From contig JABCPU010000019.1 in the NCBI GenBank assembly GCA_016800925.1, forward strand, positions 248,001 through 312,000: a stretch of DNA of 64,000 nucleotides, read 5' to 3'. Below, piece by piece: positions 44,333 to 56,696 of this stretch (the first letter of the stretch is position 1; every line of letters starts with the position of its first letter). The stretch is from Suillus spraguei. Its lineage: Eukaryota > Basidiomycota > Agaricomycetes > Boletales > Suillaceae. The notes beneath the pieces were generated by a model. It saw nothing but the letters and a program-made list of their open reading frames with translations, did not search any database and was not told where the DNA came from. Made by a program: the position numbers and the translations under genes.

Positions 44333-46505
44333 ATGCCACCAAAATCGGTCGAGTCTCTTCTATTTCACAAGAAGAAGGCAATAAAGAAGGAGTCGTCCAC
44401 GCCGTCAACGACTTCACAAGGCTCGCAACCATCCCAGTCACAGCAATCCCTCCGCAAATCCGTTACTCCCCGAGTACAGCCTGTCCCACCTGCCGGTGAT
44501 GCAGACGACAGTTCCAAGCTCCCTGATGGCGAATTTTCCGAATTCAAGCTCATGTCCTCTGCTCTCAATGGATGGAAGTATGATATTATGAAATTTGATT
44601 CAAGAAAGACTATAGACATATCAACCTGGGAGGAGCCGATAAAGCTGAACAGGAAGGAGTTGAGAAGGGAAGAGCCTGGTCCATCCTCTCAAGTGCCTGC
44701 AGGACATATGCTGGGGCCTGACGGGAAGCCTGTTATTGGTTCAGATGGAAATATCGTTATGGTCGATGCGGAGGGTCGGCCGATAGCGAAGGATGGTGGT
44801 GAGGCTCAGTCGAAGGACAAAGACAAGGACAAAAGTAAAGCTGGTGGGCGGAAGAAATTTCAGAAGAAGACACGGCAGGTGTTCTTGGTGCCTGAGGCAA
44901 CCCGCCAGCTGCGACGCGAAGAACGTTACCCCTGGGTGATGGAGGACGCCAAGCAAAACGAGATGTGGGTAGGGAAACTGGAGGAGGTGGCAAGGGCAGA
45001 GACACATGCTCTCTTTATGCCAGCTGCACAAGAGTTCTTTAAATTTGTACCTGCCAATCGCTGGTACAAATTCCAGAAGAAACCTAAACATTATGTCCCT
45101 GGATTAGAGGAGGCAGAGGCTTTGGTATTTCGTTTATTGCATATGCATTGCTGTCATCTGATGCCCCCTCCCCTCAGATGGCCAAGATTCAAAAGAACAA
45201 GGACCCGGAACGTTGGCTGCTACACCGGAGAAAAGGGCAAGGACCCTCATCAGCAACATCGGAGATGTTCAAAGCGGAGGCAGAAAACCGTGTTGTACCT
45301 GGCAGCTCGTCATTGGTCTACTCGTCGGGCCAGAGTCGAGCTGTGGGTGGGCGAGCACTGCGGACAACAAACCGTGGGGCTCAGGGAGGTGGCGACGATG
45401 ACGACGACGAAGGCGGTCCCAGAAGAAAGAAGGAGGAGAATGACATGGAAGGAGACTTGGATGAGCAGCTTTTTGATGATGAGTTTGCGGATGACGACGA
45501 GGCTGGTCCTGCTGATATGGACGAAGAGGAGGCCAAAGAGTTAGAGGTATGTCAGTCCTTCAGTATTCTCATTGTAGTGCTGACATCCGCACAATAGGAA
45601 CGCCTCAAACGAGAGTATAAGAGTGCTAACAAGACTCGTGAGGGCTATGTCGACGAGTCGGAGTCTGAGGATGGGGAGAGTCAGCTGACGAAGGACGGCA
45701 AATCTCTGAAGAAACTCATGCGCAAGCTGGAGAAGAACGCAGCATACGATAGCGATGAAGAGCGTAATCCGTATGCAAGCTCAGTGCGTCCTTTTACTTA
45801 CTCCCGTGTGTGCGTGCTAATACTGTGGCAGAATGATGAGGAAGAAGAAGAACCAACTCCTCCTCAAGAGCACCTCAAGAGACTAAATCTCGATCAGCTT
45901 CTCAACAACCAACTTCGAAACCATCACAGCCGCCTACCAGCACTACTCAGAACGGCTCTACCGTTGGCTCTCGCGCTACTTCGCCGGCGCCTGCGAGCAT
46001 GGGTGGTCATTCTGTTGTTGCAAAACGTGCCACAAGTCCAAAAGCACCAAAACTTAAAACTACTTCTACGAACAACGGTCGCGTGACTAGTGGACAGGGT
46101 ACCGGAAGTAGGGCAACTAGTCCTTCACCTCTAGCTAGGGGTCCAGGCAGCCCGACGCCAAATGGACAGCCAATGTCGAATAAACGCAAGGCTGATGACT
46201 TTGGCGGTAATACAGCATCGGCGGGCGCTGCAGTGAATGGTGCACCGAAGCCAAAGAAACGGAAACCGCTCCCCACTGGCCCACCCCCGGACGGCGAATT
46301 GGAGGAGAAGATGCTCGTCAAGTGGTTACAGAATACGCCGAACGCAACGACGCGGGATTGTATTCAGCATTTCACGCCTTACTTGACTACAGATGCGAAG
46401 AAGGCGAAGTTTACGGCGATGGTAAAAGAGGTCGCTCAGCTGAGGGGAGGTATCCTGATCTTGAGGAATAGCGAAGCTTCTGCAGCTGCCTCGCCGACAT
46501 CTTAA
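44333..46505 (+). CDS. TFG1: Transcription initiation factor IIF alpha subunit (Tfg1/RAP74)
   Basis: General RNA polymerase II factor. ATG 44333 (MPPKSVESLLFHKKKAIKKE). The dimerisation region: FSEFKLMSSALNGWKYDIMK, FQKKTRQVFLVPEATRQLRR, EERYPWVMEDAKQNEMWVGK, FKFVPANRWYKFQKKP. After an intron (about 45122-45177) comes MAKIQKNKDPERWLLHRRKG, then a long acidic region (DDDDDEGGPRRKKEENDMEG, EERLKREYKSANKTREG, LMRKLEKNAAYDSDEERNP). The C-terminal winged helix is LEEKMLVKWLQNTPNATTRD, ending AAASPTS. Between 45835 and 45900 the reading frame must shift from the acidic exon to the Ser/Pro linker (SRAPQETKSRSASQQPTSKP) with no GT donor in between: see findings. Confidence 0.93.
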
Positions 46506-47172
46506 CTCACTGTGACTTAGGGAATTGTACTTTAGATTTCTGTTGAACAATGCCGTCATACTCTGGAATATTGATCTAGGTCCTGTAAGGTTTTATGCAA
46601 CTGGTTTAGTCGGATAGCCTTGGGATAACTCAACTAGAGGAAAAACTGCACCACATTTATGTTCATGGGCTGAGGTCGGTCGACGTCTTCTAGTGTATAT
46701 CATATACCATTCTCATAGTCCTCCGTAGGCACTTCGGAGATATTCCAATCGATGACCCTGCCCTGTCAGGCTGGCGGGGCCAATCATATTGCAGCATTAA
46801 TTGCCAACAAGAGGTTGCACACTGAGCATATCATAACGTTCAAGATGAGTTCACTTTTTATTTCTATATACTGCCAGTGGTCAATGATGCTGCCTTGCTC
46901 GCCTGTTTTTCAAAGGCTACGCGGAATGTCTTAAGATCTTACTGCTGTAGGGTCAAGATGCATACATTGATACCAGCGAAATACCAAATGCCAGAAAAGG
47001 AAGTTAGTATTCGTGTGAGGTGGCTAACCAGGATTCCTTTACCCGCCACATAAAATGGGCAGCTTGGTTTGTTGTTTTTCTCATTCATTCATTCTTCCTC
47101 CTTCCATCATATCGCCGTTTCCTCCACATTCGCTACTATACCAGTCCTCTCTTTTCGTTCGTCTATATCACC
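46506..47172. other. Intergenic, chitin deacetylase promoter
   Basis: 667 bases. TFG1 3' UTR then the upstream region of the deacetylase gene. An ATAAAA box lies near 47051 and a pyrimidine-rich tract runs over about 47068-47140, just before the ATG. No other gene supported. Confidence 0.45.
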
Positions 47173-48749
47173 ATGTCACGTCTCTCTTCCATCCTCCTTC
47201 TTGCCACCAGTGCTGTCTATGCGTCCGTCGCCCCCGCTCATGAACCTCGTACCGAGAACAAGCCCCCTGGTAACAGGTGGTATCATGAAGACGATCATCC
47301 AGTACACGCCCTCTTCAAGCGTGGACCGGTCGGCGATGGTATTGTTTATCCCGCAATAGGAACGCCCGGTAAGCCTTTGCATCTAACTTCCTTCACCTCC
47401 GCTTACTCGACACGCATGTCCAGAATGGGCCGCCGGCTTCCCGCCGGCTACTGCAGATACTACGACGCTCCCCCAGGCTTGGGTGGATGCTCTTAACGCA
47501 GCCGCCTTGGCGGGCAAGATTCCCGATATTCCCCAGTCTACAAGCACGAACGGATTAGATCCCGTATACCCCACAGGATATGACCCAATAAGTACGACTG
47601 TTTGCTCCTCAACTGCCAAGTGTGTTACTCCAGGTGACATTTGGGATGCTCCTCCGGGTGTTATTGCCCTTAGTTTTGACGATGGTCCGTTACCGGTACG
47701 TACCTAGTTATGGGATATGTTACTCAAACGATAACTGATCTGTCGCGCATCATCCAGGCGTCAGATCAGCTGTATCAGTTCCTCGCTAGCCACTCGGAAC
47801 ATGTGACGCACTTCTTCATCGGCACCAATATTCTCCTGTATCCCGAGCAGTTCAAAACCGCCTTCGAGATAAACCAGGATGATATCGCTGTTCACACTTG
47901 GACTCACCCATACATGACCACCAAGTCGAACACCGAGATCCTCGCCGAGCTTGGATGGACGATGGAACTCATCCACAACTCGACGGGCGGGCGTATCCCT
48001 AAGTACTGGAGGCCGCCTTATGGTGACTCCGATATGCGCGTCCGGGCTGTTGCAAAGGAGGTGTTTGGGCTTACGACCGTCATCTGGAATCAAGAGTGCG
48101 CAATTTTACTAAAAATGAGTTCATGTTTACCGATGTCGACTTCATTCTAGCACTGATGACTGGACCTTGAGCGAGCCTGTCCCATTGACCACGCCAGAGA
48201 AAATACAACAACAGATGACACAGTGGTTGACAGGTGTGTTTGTCGTTATCGTCTGCGGTGTCTGATACTGATCGTGTCATGTAGGTTCCAAGACCCCTGG
48301 ACTTGTCATTTTGGAGCACGAGTTGTCTGATCTATCCGTCAAGTCTTTCATAGATGCATATCCGATGATGGTTTCAAATGGCTGGACAAGGTTATCTCTT
48401 GCTCAGTTGGATGCTGGCTCAGTCTACCAGAACGCCTGGAACTCGACATCTCAAGTCAACCCAGCAAAAGTAGGCGACTTAGCCGTCAAGCCCCCAGCCC
48501 GCCCCAGCACTATTGCAAAACCGACGACAACCACTGCGAAAAAGTAAGTTGATATTCCTCCAATGTCAACGCAACTGACTGTGTGACAGGCCGGTTTCCT
48601 CCCCGTCGTCATCTGGAAAACCTGCCTCTTCCGATAAGCCCCATGGGAACCAGAAGAGCGGGGCGACTCACTTCAGCGCCGCGTCCCTTGCGCTTACTGG
48701 TATTACCGCAGCCATCATCGCAGCTACAGTTGGAACTATCATAGCATAG
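47173..48749 (+). CDS. GPI-anchored chitin deacetylase (CE4 polysaccharide deacetylase)
   Basis: Converts cell-wall chitin to chitosan outside the cell. ATG 47173 opens a signal peptide (MSRLSSILLLATSAVYASVA). A Kex2-like KR site follows in HALFKRGPVGDG. CE4 motifs in order: GVIALSFDDGPLP (catalytic Asp and metal Asp), HVTHFFIGTNILLYPEQF, DIAVHTWTHPYMTT (metal histidines), YWRPPYGDSDMRVRAVA, DDWTLSEPVPLT and PGLVILEHELSD. The C-terminus is Ser/Pro/Thr-rich and ends in a hydrophobic GPI signal (SLALTGITAAIIAATVGTII). Introns lie near 47368-47421, 47697-47757, 48092-48149 and 48545-48590. The full domain is present. An upstream gene on the same strand is unrelated. Confidence 0.95.
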
Positions 48750-49342
48750 GGGTATTTTTGCACGAGACATTCATGGACTTTGCACATTGGTGACTATCCT
48801 ACTTGTACAACCGTACACATCTTGACTACATTATATTACATTTCATCATGCATGGCGAACATATACATATACTATTCACACTATCATTATGGGATCTTGT
48901 TTTCGACTAAGTGTATTGCTGCTTGGATGTATCTTTTTTGCATCGACGGCAGACTTGGCGTGGGCTTATGCAGTCCTCGACGTTGTTATCTACTCGTTCA
49001 TTAAGACGCCCCATGATGTGGTAGAACAACGTGAAATTTCAGGTAAATACTTGAGACACCACATGAGTTACAATAGTGAGACATTTGTGTACAGCCAATC
49101 TGTTAAATTACTTGTACAAGGTGATCGTGAAGGTCGTTCAACAATTCATGAAAGAATGAGGAACATGAAAAAAAAGCTATAAACGAGCGAACGCAGAGAA
49201 GCGTCGTCGAAACAAAGTCTGGGTGTATGATGTTGACTCAATACGCGCGAGCAGGTGTGACACGCTCGATGTAAGGGTCGTGTGCAATGGAGGCAGTAAG
49301 ACTTTGTCAAAACGCAATCCATAGCACAGTCCAGAGGCTCAA
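48750..49342. other. Intergenic between convergent deacetylase and kinase genes
   Basis: 593 bases holding both 3' ends. A 97-codon frame (48889-49182) with a signal-peptide-like start exists but lacks other support and is not called. Confidence 0.4.
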
Positions 49343-51713
49343 TTACGACAAAATGCTAGGCCACTTGATTCGCAAGCCCTCCAGCCAGCGCATGTAGAGC
49401 AATTCAGAGATAGGTGACTTGCGGACGGGCGATCCAGAGGCATCAGCTTTGAGGGAATTTAATGATGGGACGCTCGAGTCCATGGGAAGTCCAGTGATAT
49501 CTTCCTGGACCTCAGTGACCACAAGACCCTTTGCAGTCATCTCGCTCTTCCGGATGACGCGCTTGTGAGGGAATAGTCCCCGAGATGTTTGAACGTATTG
49601 TCGGACAGCAGGGTTTCTAGCACATTTTGAAAATAAATGAATAGAATCCCAGTTCAGCTGGTGGATACGCACTCGTTAATACCGGAGAGCATGTCAAGAA
49701 TGACGCTGTAAGACAGGGCAGGATTTGCCTCTCTCAACTCGGCAAAGCCACGAGAGATCATACTGAGTGACTCAATCTCTCGAGCATCCATGTCATCTCG
49801 GATGGCCTGTCGTATATCGTTATTCTTCTGTAGCGGTGCACTTGGAAATAACTTACGTTTTGAAGAACGGGGAGAACAACATCATCAATCATGGATCTTC
49901 CCGCACGCTCAGAATCAGATACCCTCCGCTTGAATGACGGAGAAGTCCGGTCTTTAGATGGAGTAGTAGGGGATGCAGGTGAAGTTTCTCTACTCCTAGT
50001 GCCGACATACTCTGCAGATAGTCTCAGAGAACTGGCTGTGTCGACCCTTTTGACAGGTCTGATGGTGTCTACGCCAGAACCTAGATCTGCTTCCCGCATG
50101 ATAGTACCAGCACCAGTCATCTTGTGTCTCGCAGCGTACGATGACCTCATTGCAGAGCGGATGGAGCCGCTGTACGCTGGAGGTGCGCCCAAAGGCATTT
50201 CATCATCTGCAGGTTGGGATGGCAGTATTCTTGGTTTGGAACCATCTACAGACTCGTTTTCCAAACCTTCTGCAGCAGCAAGGAGTGATGAAATGTCTGG
50301 TTCATCAAGAGGAGCCTTGATGACAACTGTGGAGTGTGCTGCACCAATGTTTATTCCGATCCCCCAGAACCGAGTGGGGCGCTTCCATCGACAGCTCCCC
50401 CTATTTCAATCGAGCCTTCGTCGTCCTCGTATATCGAGGGTTCTTCGTCGCCCATGTCTTCATCGTCCATCTCAGGCATCAAATCCTTGGCAACACTACT
50501 AAAGGTACCCATGATGGAAGTGGACTTGACGGTATCGAAGTTCCAGTCACTTCGAATTGTGTCGTTGCTCTCCCACATCGCCGTGCCACGAATAGTCGCT
50601 TGGTATGCCGCAGGTTGACCTTTCTGCGGTGACTTGGCACGGAACTCCTGGTACCTGTCCACCAACTCTGTAAGATACGATGTCTTCTTTGCGCTTTTGA
50701 TAAATCTATGTTGCAAAAGCTCTTTGGCTGTGGGACGCTGCAGTTCCTCTCAGGACATTTCAAGCCAACGAGAAAAAAAGTCTAAGCTCACATCAGCAGG
50801 ATCTTTCGTCAAACAGAGTGACACGAATTCCTTGAATGCAGAAGAGAATGGACCTTCAAGGACTGGTGGTTTTGCCTTTGGAATAAGGAAGAGAACCCGC
50901 ATGGGGTGGTACTCGGCTAGTGGCGGCTCCCCTTTCGCCATTTCTATAGCTGTGATGCCTAAACTCCACATATCCGCCTTCGCATCGTAACCCGCCTGGC
51001 GGATGACCTCAGGTGCCATCCAGAATGGAGTACCCACGAACGTGTGTCTCAGCGTGCTAGTGAGTTGTGCCGCCACTCCAAAGTCGGCAAGTTTGACCTT
51101 TCCGCTAGCAGAAAGTAAAACATTGGCAGCTTTGATGTCACGATGGATAGTGCCTTCGGCGTGCAAATAATCAAGACCTAACAGAAGCTCCCGACAAACA
51201 ACCGCGATGTGCGCTTCAAAGAATACACCGCCTTTCAGGAGATCAAGACATGATCCCCCGGCCAAGTACTCCATGACAATCCAGAGCTTGTAAGCGACAA
51301 CGAATGACCCGTAATAGCGGGTGACGTGTTCCGAATCACATTGAGCGAGACTGGTAATTTCTTGCTGAATTTCCGAGATATCATCATCAGAGTCTTCCAA
51401 ATCTATTTCGAATATAAAAAGATCAGCTCTAACACGATATCAAGCCCCGCTACGCACCAATCTGCTTGATAGCAACTATCTGCTTTGTTTCGTTGTGCAT
51501 GGCCTTGTATACGACCCCGAAGCTGCCTGTTCCCAGCTTCTCGATGAGCGTATACTGGCTTGCTGGGTTGTTGCTTGGAACGGGATAAGGCTCCCTGGTA
51601 TACGTCTCCCTATCCTGGCTTGTCTGTGGCGACATCGAGCACGAGCGAGAGGCCGGCTGTCCATTGGTATTGTTAGTCACTGAGAGTTTTCTGAGGCGAG
51701 TACCAGGCGACAT
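49343..51713 (-). CDS. STE20-like protein kinase, GCK-III subfamily
   Basis: Ser/Thr kinase of the MST3/4-YSK, Sps1, Kic1 and Don3 group, acting in polarity, septation or cell-wall signalling. ATG 51713 ([15 protein letters not shown]). Kinase domain in order: [18 protein letters not shown] (Gly loop), VAIKQI (Lys), [32 protein letters not shown] (catalytic loop), [30 protein letters not shown] (activation segment), [21 protein letters not shown] linker ([20 protein letters not shown]) follows. The C-terminal part is acidic and Ser-rich ([15 protein letters not shown]). It ends [20 protein letters not shown], a conserved-looking C-terminus. Introns lie near 51402-51456, 50728-50790, 49805-49857 and 49617-49672, others uncertain. 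Confidence 0.92.
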
Positions 51714-52438
51714 GATGACCTGAGTGAACAGCACGCTGACAAGGCCTAAAACATGTTGTGTGACATCAACTCATGCCGAACAAAATTAAGAAGGCTTCAA
51801 GCTCCACACGTGTTCGGGGGATCCCCGTTCGTACTACTTTTTAAGTTTGTGAAAGGATTGGATGGGTAGATAGAGAGGAAACGGACTGACCAAAGACTTG
51901 GATGTCGTTACCTTTCGGATGTCGGGCTAACCTGATTATCACGAAGAAACCGCAAGATTCCCTGATTGTCGTGATTCTAGAAATGGACGTTGGAATTGCA
52001 GCATCTGTTATGACCTGACGGTGGCGATAGAGTATTGTGACAGGTATAGTTTTGTGAGAGCACCGATGTGAGCGGTTGGAGATGCATCATAGTTGATTTA
52101 AGAAACGCGAGGCAGGCTGGTACCAATATTAATGTCACAACAATAAGAGCCAACTGGCATTGACAGGATTTCGTGCGTCCATTCCAGGACCGCGCTGAGA
52201 ACGCTCACGCGTACATGTCCCATATGATACAGGTACTGATCATACAATGATGGGGGGTCACAATCGGTGCATTTGTCTCAAAGAAGTATGCTGCATCAGC
52301 TTCCAAGGAAAGGAATCATGGCATAGCGTGCATGTCGAGTAGGCGTAGGGCATACAGATATGAAAATGCAAAAACAGAAAAATCTCCAGCATGATGATGG
52401 GCCCTCTCACACACACCCAGCCAACAGCACATTCACGC
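51714..52438. other. Intergenic: kinase upstream region and RPL35 3' side
   Basis: 725 bases. Kinase promoter on the left and RPL35 3' UTR on the right. A CACGTG motif lies at 51807-51812, about 95 bases before the kinase ATG. No gene supported. Confidence 0.45.
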
Positions 52439-52991
52439 TTATGCCTTGACAGCATATTTGCGAATGGGGAAATGTATGTCCTTCTTCTTTTGCTTAAGCG
52501 TCTTCAATGATTCTTCGTGCTAATGCAAATATGTAGCATAAATAGGGCATATCTCGCATAGCGAGTGTATTACGCACCTTGGTCAGTCTCCGTCTGATCG
52601 CGCGCGTCTTCTTTGGTCGGAGATCAAGAGGGAGGAATTTCTTGTTCTTGTAGAACTCCCGGAGGTTTTGGCGTTGCTTCTGGTTCATCACAGTCAAGAC
52701 CCGTGCAATTGACTTGCGCACAATGTTGCTAGTTAAGTTAGTCCTTTCGCATCGGATATTTAAGAACTCCAAACGTACATCCTGGTGAGTTTTGAGGCCG
52801 AGCCACCAAGAATCTTCTGTACGCGCAGCGAAAGAAGCTCGGTCTTGAGCTCATTGAGTTGCTTGGTCAAGTCATTCTTCGACCTGTAATGTCACACAAC
52901 AAAATGTTCCGTAATCAACACTATGTCTTTCACTAGCATTATGGACTCACTTGGACTGGAGCTCGTAAGCCTTGACTTTGCTGCTGGGCAT
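52439..52991 (-). CDS. RPL35: 60S ribosomal protein L35 (uL29)
   Basis: Large-subunit protein near the polypeptide exit tunnel. ATG 52991 reads [14 protein letters not shown], then a GTGAGT intron and [20 protein letters not shown] with [14 protein letters not shown]. The next exon carries [40 protein letters not shown] and [11 protein letters not shown] last intron leads to [20 protein letters not shown] and the end KYAVKA at 52439. About 124 residues, the normal length. Many short introns near the start are typical of fungal ribosomal protein genes. Confidence 0.97.
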
Positions 52992-53319
52992 TTTGAGGGA
53001 TGTCTGTACAATGAAATGAAAAGACCGTTAGCATCGAGTCTGACAGATTGACTAGACGGATGCGGAAAAAAGCGGAACGAGACCAATATGCGTGGAAACA
53101 CTCCAGAATGTTTCAAGAACATAGTCGAGCAGCATAACGGCTAGATATTTACCTTGAGGGGGCTGTCGTACGGTACGTCCGCGACGGGCTCGATAATTCT
53201 GGCGCTACGCGATGTGGTACTATACAGTTTATGAGCCACGTTTCCCACGTCCAGAAAAGGTATTCCCCTGTTTGTCACGGATGATGCTTTCAAGTTCTCA
53301 CTAACATACGCGCTACATA
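52992..53319. promoter_or_regulatory. RPL35 promoter and HIS6 3' UTR
   Basis: 328 bases. Presumed RPL35 promoter, possibly with a non-coding first exon, and the HIS6 3' end. A 60-codon open frame over 53141-53323 is the continuation of HIS6 3' sequence and is not called. Confidence 0.45.
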
Positions 53320-54565
53320 TCAATGCTCCTGCTTGCTTGCTTTCACTAATTCATCAAAGCTTACGATCCCTCCAAATATATCCAACGAACTAGAGTAACC
53401 TAAATGGGTTATCTACTAAAAGCATCAAAGGATCGCGCTTACCTGCCATATGTCAAGTCCACTTGTCCTCCCGAAAGTCTATTCACCGTTTCCAAGTCGG
53501 TAATGCCTGAGCAAGCATCGATTCAGAATTCAATGAACCAAACAACTTAACCGCCTACTCTTAGCTCCTCCGGCATATGTGGTAGGAATCGTCACCCACT
53601 CCCCGAGCTCTTATGAAAGGTCAGCAATGGAAGTGACAACATCGAACGATGCGCAAACTTTTTACGAGCTCCTCATCGATACCTTGGCACAGTCCTTCAA
53701 CATCAGCCGCATGGATGAGAAACTCGCTGCAACATGAAAGGTCATCGCGAAGAAACAAACTGCCCATGAGCCTCACTTGCAATACTGTGCTAGCATGTTG
53801 AGATTCTCTGGACAGGAGATTTAGCACATGACGAAGAATTCTTTATTTTTAATTACCCTTGTTCACCTCCATTGTTGTGATATCTTGCCATTTGTTCATA
53901 GCAACAAACCACTTGTCTCCTCTGCGGCGACAGCTGAAATTATCATGAGATCTTTATGTTCACCGACTAAACTAAATGACGTACCTAACGTCTACAACAA
54001 GCCTGTCCTTCCCGACAAGAGATGAGATTGTCTGCAGACGCTCCAAGTCGAAGTTGCCGCCGGGAAAGAGGTAGGATGTGACGATGATCTAAGGGAGAAG
54101 TTAGTTGGCGCCTTGCGCACTTCGCTTGTCTAACCTTGCTCGCACCCGCATCAAGCCATTCTCTTGCATTATCAGCGGTGATACCCCCGCCGATCTGTAG
54201 ATGATCTAGAATTAACAATACGTCGGTCAAAGCATCGTCTGAAAACAATATGATGGACACGAACTCCGCCATTCTGCCAATGCTCTCCTGGCTGCCTCGT
54301 CGTTCCGCGGCCCCAATTTTATGACATGTCCGCCCTCCAGACTATTGTCACGATACTTTCCCGCGAAATATTCTGGAGGTTGCCTGAGAGAAGCTTCATA
54401 AATCAGGGAAATGGCCAGAGTGTTATAAACGCACGTTGCGACAAAATTAGTCTTCAGTCCCTCATCACTGCAGTCCGAAAGAGTACCCCCGACGATTTGC
54501 TTTACTTGTCCTTCGTGTAGGTCAATGCATGGGCGGAACGTGCTACGACGTTGCTCAGGAGCCAT
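53320..54565 (-). CDS. HIS6: ProFAR isomerase, histidine biosynthesis
   Basis: Phosphoribosylformimino-AICAR ribotide isomerase, the Amadori rearrangement in step 4 of histidine synthesis. ATG 54565 ([13 protein letters not shown]) opens the catalytic [16 protein letters not shown]. Then [69 protein letters not shown] and [20 protein letters not shown]. The end is [34 protein letters not shown] and [20 protein letters not shown], with stop at 53320. The (beta-alpha)8 barrel phosphate-binding segments (IGGGIT, TYAGGA) are intact. Seven or so short introns. It lies only 143 bases downstream of the ADHFE1-type gene, on the same strand. Confidence 0.95.
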
Positions 54566-54708
54566 TCTCGGAATTGTCCGAGAAGTTGCTAACTACACTA
54601 CAAGGGAACACGCGTCTGGGATCACGGGTTCCAAAAGTACATTGTATCTTCAATCACTGGTATTATACATGCATATCAAAGCAATTCCAAAGCGTGACGA
54701 TGACTGTT

Positions 54709-56696
54709 TCAGTACTGGAAAGAGGCCTCCATGATTCTCGTTAGGTGCTCTCTTCCATCTTCGCCCGCCACGTTTCCGATGTTCGGAGCCAAATCCAAAA
54801 CGCGACGTTGCGGAAGCGTACCTTCCACCAACATCGAGATATCACTCTGATTGTATCCCACGGCCTTCAGTCCACGAGGAACACCCAGTCCATCGAGGAA
54901 GGATGCGATAGACTCGTACAGATATGCGCCAACCTCGGAGTCAGGAATGCTTGTTATCGAAGGGTCGGTAACGGTCACACCATTGAAAACGGCAAGTGCT
55001 TCACGATGACGGTCGGGAGAAGATGGAGCAGTGAACTGGAAGACTGCGGGTCCAGTCAAGGCAACACTACAGAATTCGCGTTCATTATCCGTTTTTGAAG
55101 TTTCAGTTTTTAAATTACCTGACGCCGTGGGGGATGATGGGATGATCGACCATGTAACCAGGGTGCTTGTACTTTGGGCCTTTCTTGTTCAAGCCAGATA
55201 TCTATCAGAAAGTTACTCAGTCCTGATTCCTGACACCATCTGCTGTACGTACCGGGTAGCTCATTCCGTGGCACAGGTGCACACCAGCATTTCCGAAACC
55301 AATACCAGCAAAGGAAGCCGCGAGGCTAGTCCTAAATCAGGAGAATGATGTGGGAAACGGGTAAGAGACATACAGCATTTGGCTTCTCGCTTCATGGTCA
55401 CTGCGGTCCTTGGCAATACGAGGCAAGTACTTTACAGTCGTACGAAGGGCCCACATTGAAAAAATATCTGCGACAGGGTTGCTTCCTTGGTAGGCGGGTC
55501 GTAGAATTGGGTTTGCGGGGCGTGGTGTCCGTTCCGTATAACTAAAGGATTGCTCTGTTGTTTGCTTATCAAAAAATTCGAGTGCGAGCTCACGGAATAG
55601 CAGTGTAGCTCTCCAAACTGTGGAATAATACATCCAACCCTGCACTGATGTGCACAGCGGTTGGACAGCTCTCCGTATTAACCGTATCCACAATGCCCAA
55701 GACAGGCTTAAGTGCACGATTTGCGATGCCAGTCTTGAAAGCACGCGAAGTGACATCAAAAATAGCTGCACCGGTGGTCTCAGATCCAGTACCGGCAGTG
55801 GTAGGAACTGCAAGTTCATGAGCAAGGACCACACAATATTGATACAAACATTTCAACCTGCAATGAGAGGCCGCAAGGTTTGGGAGATAGGGAGACCTTT
55901 GCCCACGGGAGCATTAACAAAGTCCATGAGATCAGCATCCTTGTAAACGGTGAACCTGAAACATATGAGGAAAAATAACATGAACGAAGTATAAGCCTTA
56001 CAAGTTTGCTGTTTTGGCGGTATCAATGACGCTCCCACCACCGACACTGTAATTATGGTGAGTTGCAGTTACACACGGTCGATCGTAACTTACGCCAAGA
56101 AATGGCTGAAATCGTGTTGTCTCGCCCAAGCGATAGCTTTCCTCCAGCTCTCTTCTGTGGGTTCTGCAAGTACTTGATCATATACCTCGAATGGAAGGTC
56201 TTCTTGGGATTCCAAAGATTCGAGAGCCTAAGGTCAAAGCCATTATTGGCACTGGAAATCATGTGATGATGATACACACGACTCTCATTGGCTTCAACTT
56301 GGCCACGATGGGGTCCGTAAAGACGCCAACCTATCGACAATGATGATTATTATGGTGCGAAGACATGCGAAGCCATCTGACCTTGCGGGCTTTCATATTC
56401 TTAAGGTCCATACCAACCTCGCGGGTGACGCCTTCTCCAAATCTCAAATTTGATGCTGCAACCTGCACAAGGGCTGTAAGTGGTTATAGCACTTCTTTGG
56501 CAAGACATACCTCGAATGCATACTCCTTTTCGACGGTTTGGACGGGAGTCGCGAACTTTCTGAGTTGGTTCATAGCAAGGACACCATGATGTGAATGGTT
56601 ATGGGTTGCGGATCTGCAACCATGGCATGGACAGGCTGAATGCTGGGATGCATTTATGAGACGAAAGATTGTACTCCTTGTTGCAGCTGGTGCCAT
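54709..56696 (-). CDS. ADHFE1: Iron-type alcohol dehydrogenase, hydroxyacid-oxoacid transhydrogenase (ADHFE1-like)
   Basis: Family III metal-dependent dehydrogenase. Animal ADHFE1 is mitochondrial and couples 4-hydroxybutyrate oxidation to 2-oxoglutarate reduction. ATG 56696 gives a presequence-like N-terminus ([20 protein letters not shown]). It then reads [31 protein letters not shown], a nucleotide-binding [32 protein letters not shown] and the metal-ligand segment [20 protein letters not shown]. Next comes [52 protein letters not shown], ending [13 protein letters not shown]. The Asp and His iron ligands ([22 protein letters not shown]) are all visible. The HPIIPHG block favours ADHFE1 over other Fe-ADHs. 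Confidence 0.92.

Noticed and set aside
53141..53323. Open frame continuing beyond the HIS6 stop
   Set aside because: HIS6 ends naturally at KASKQEH with a TGA; the downstream frame has no start of its own and no homology.
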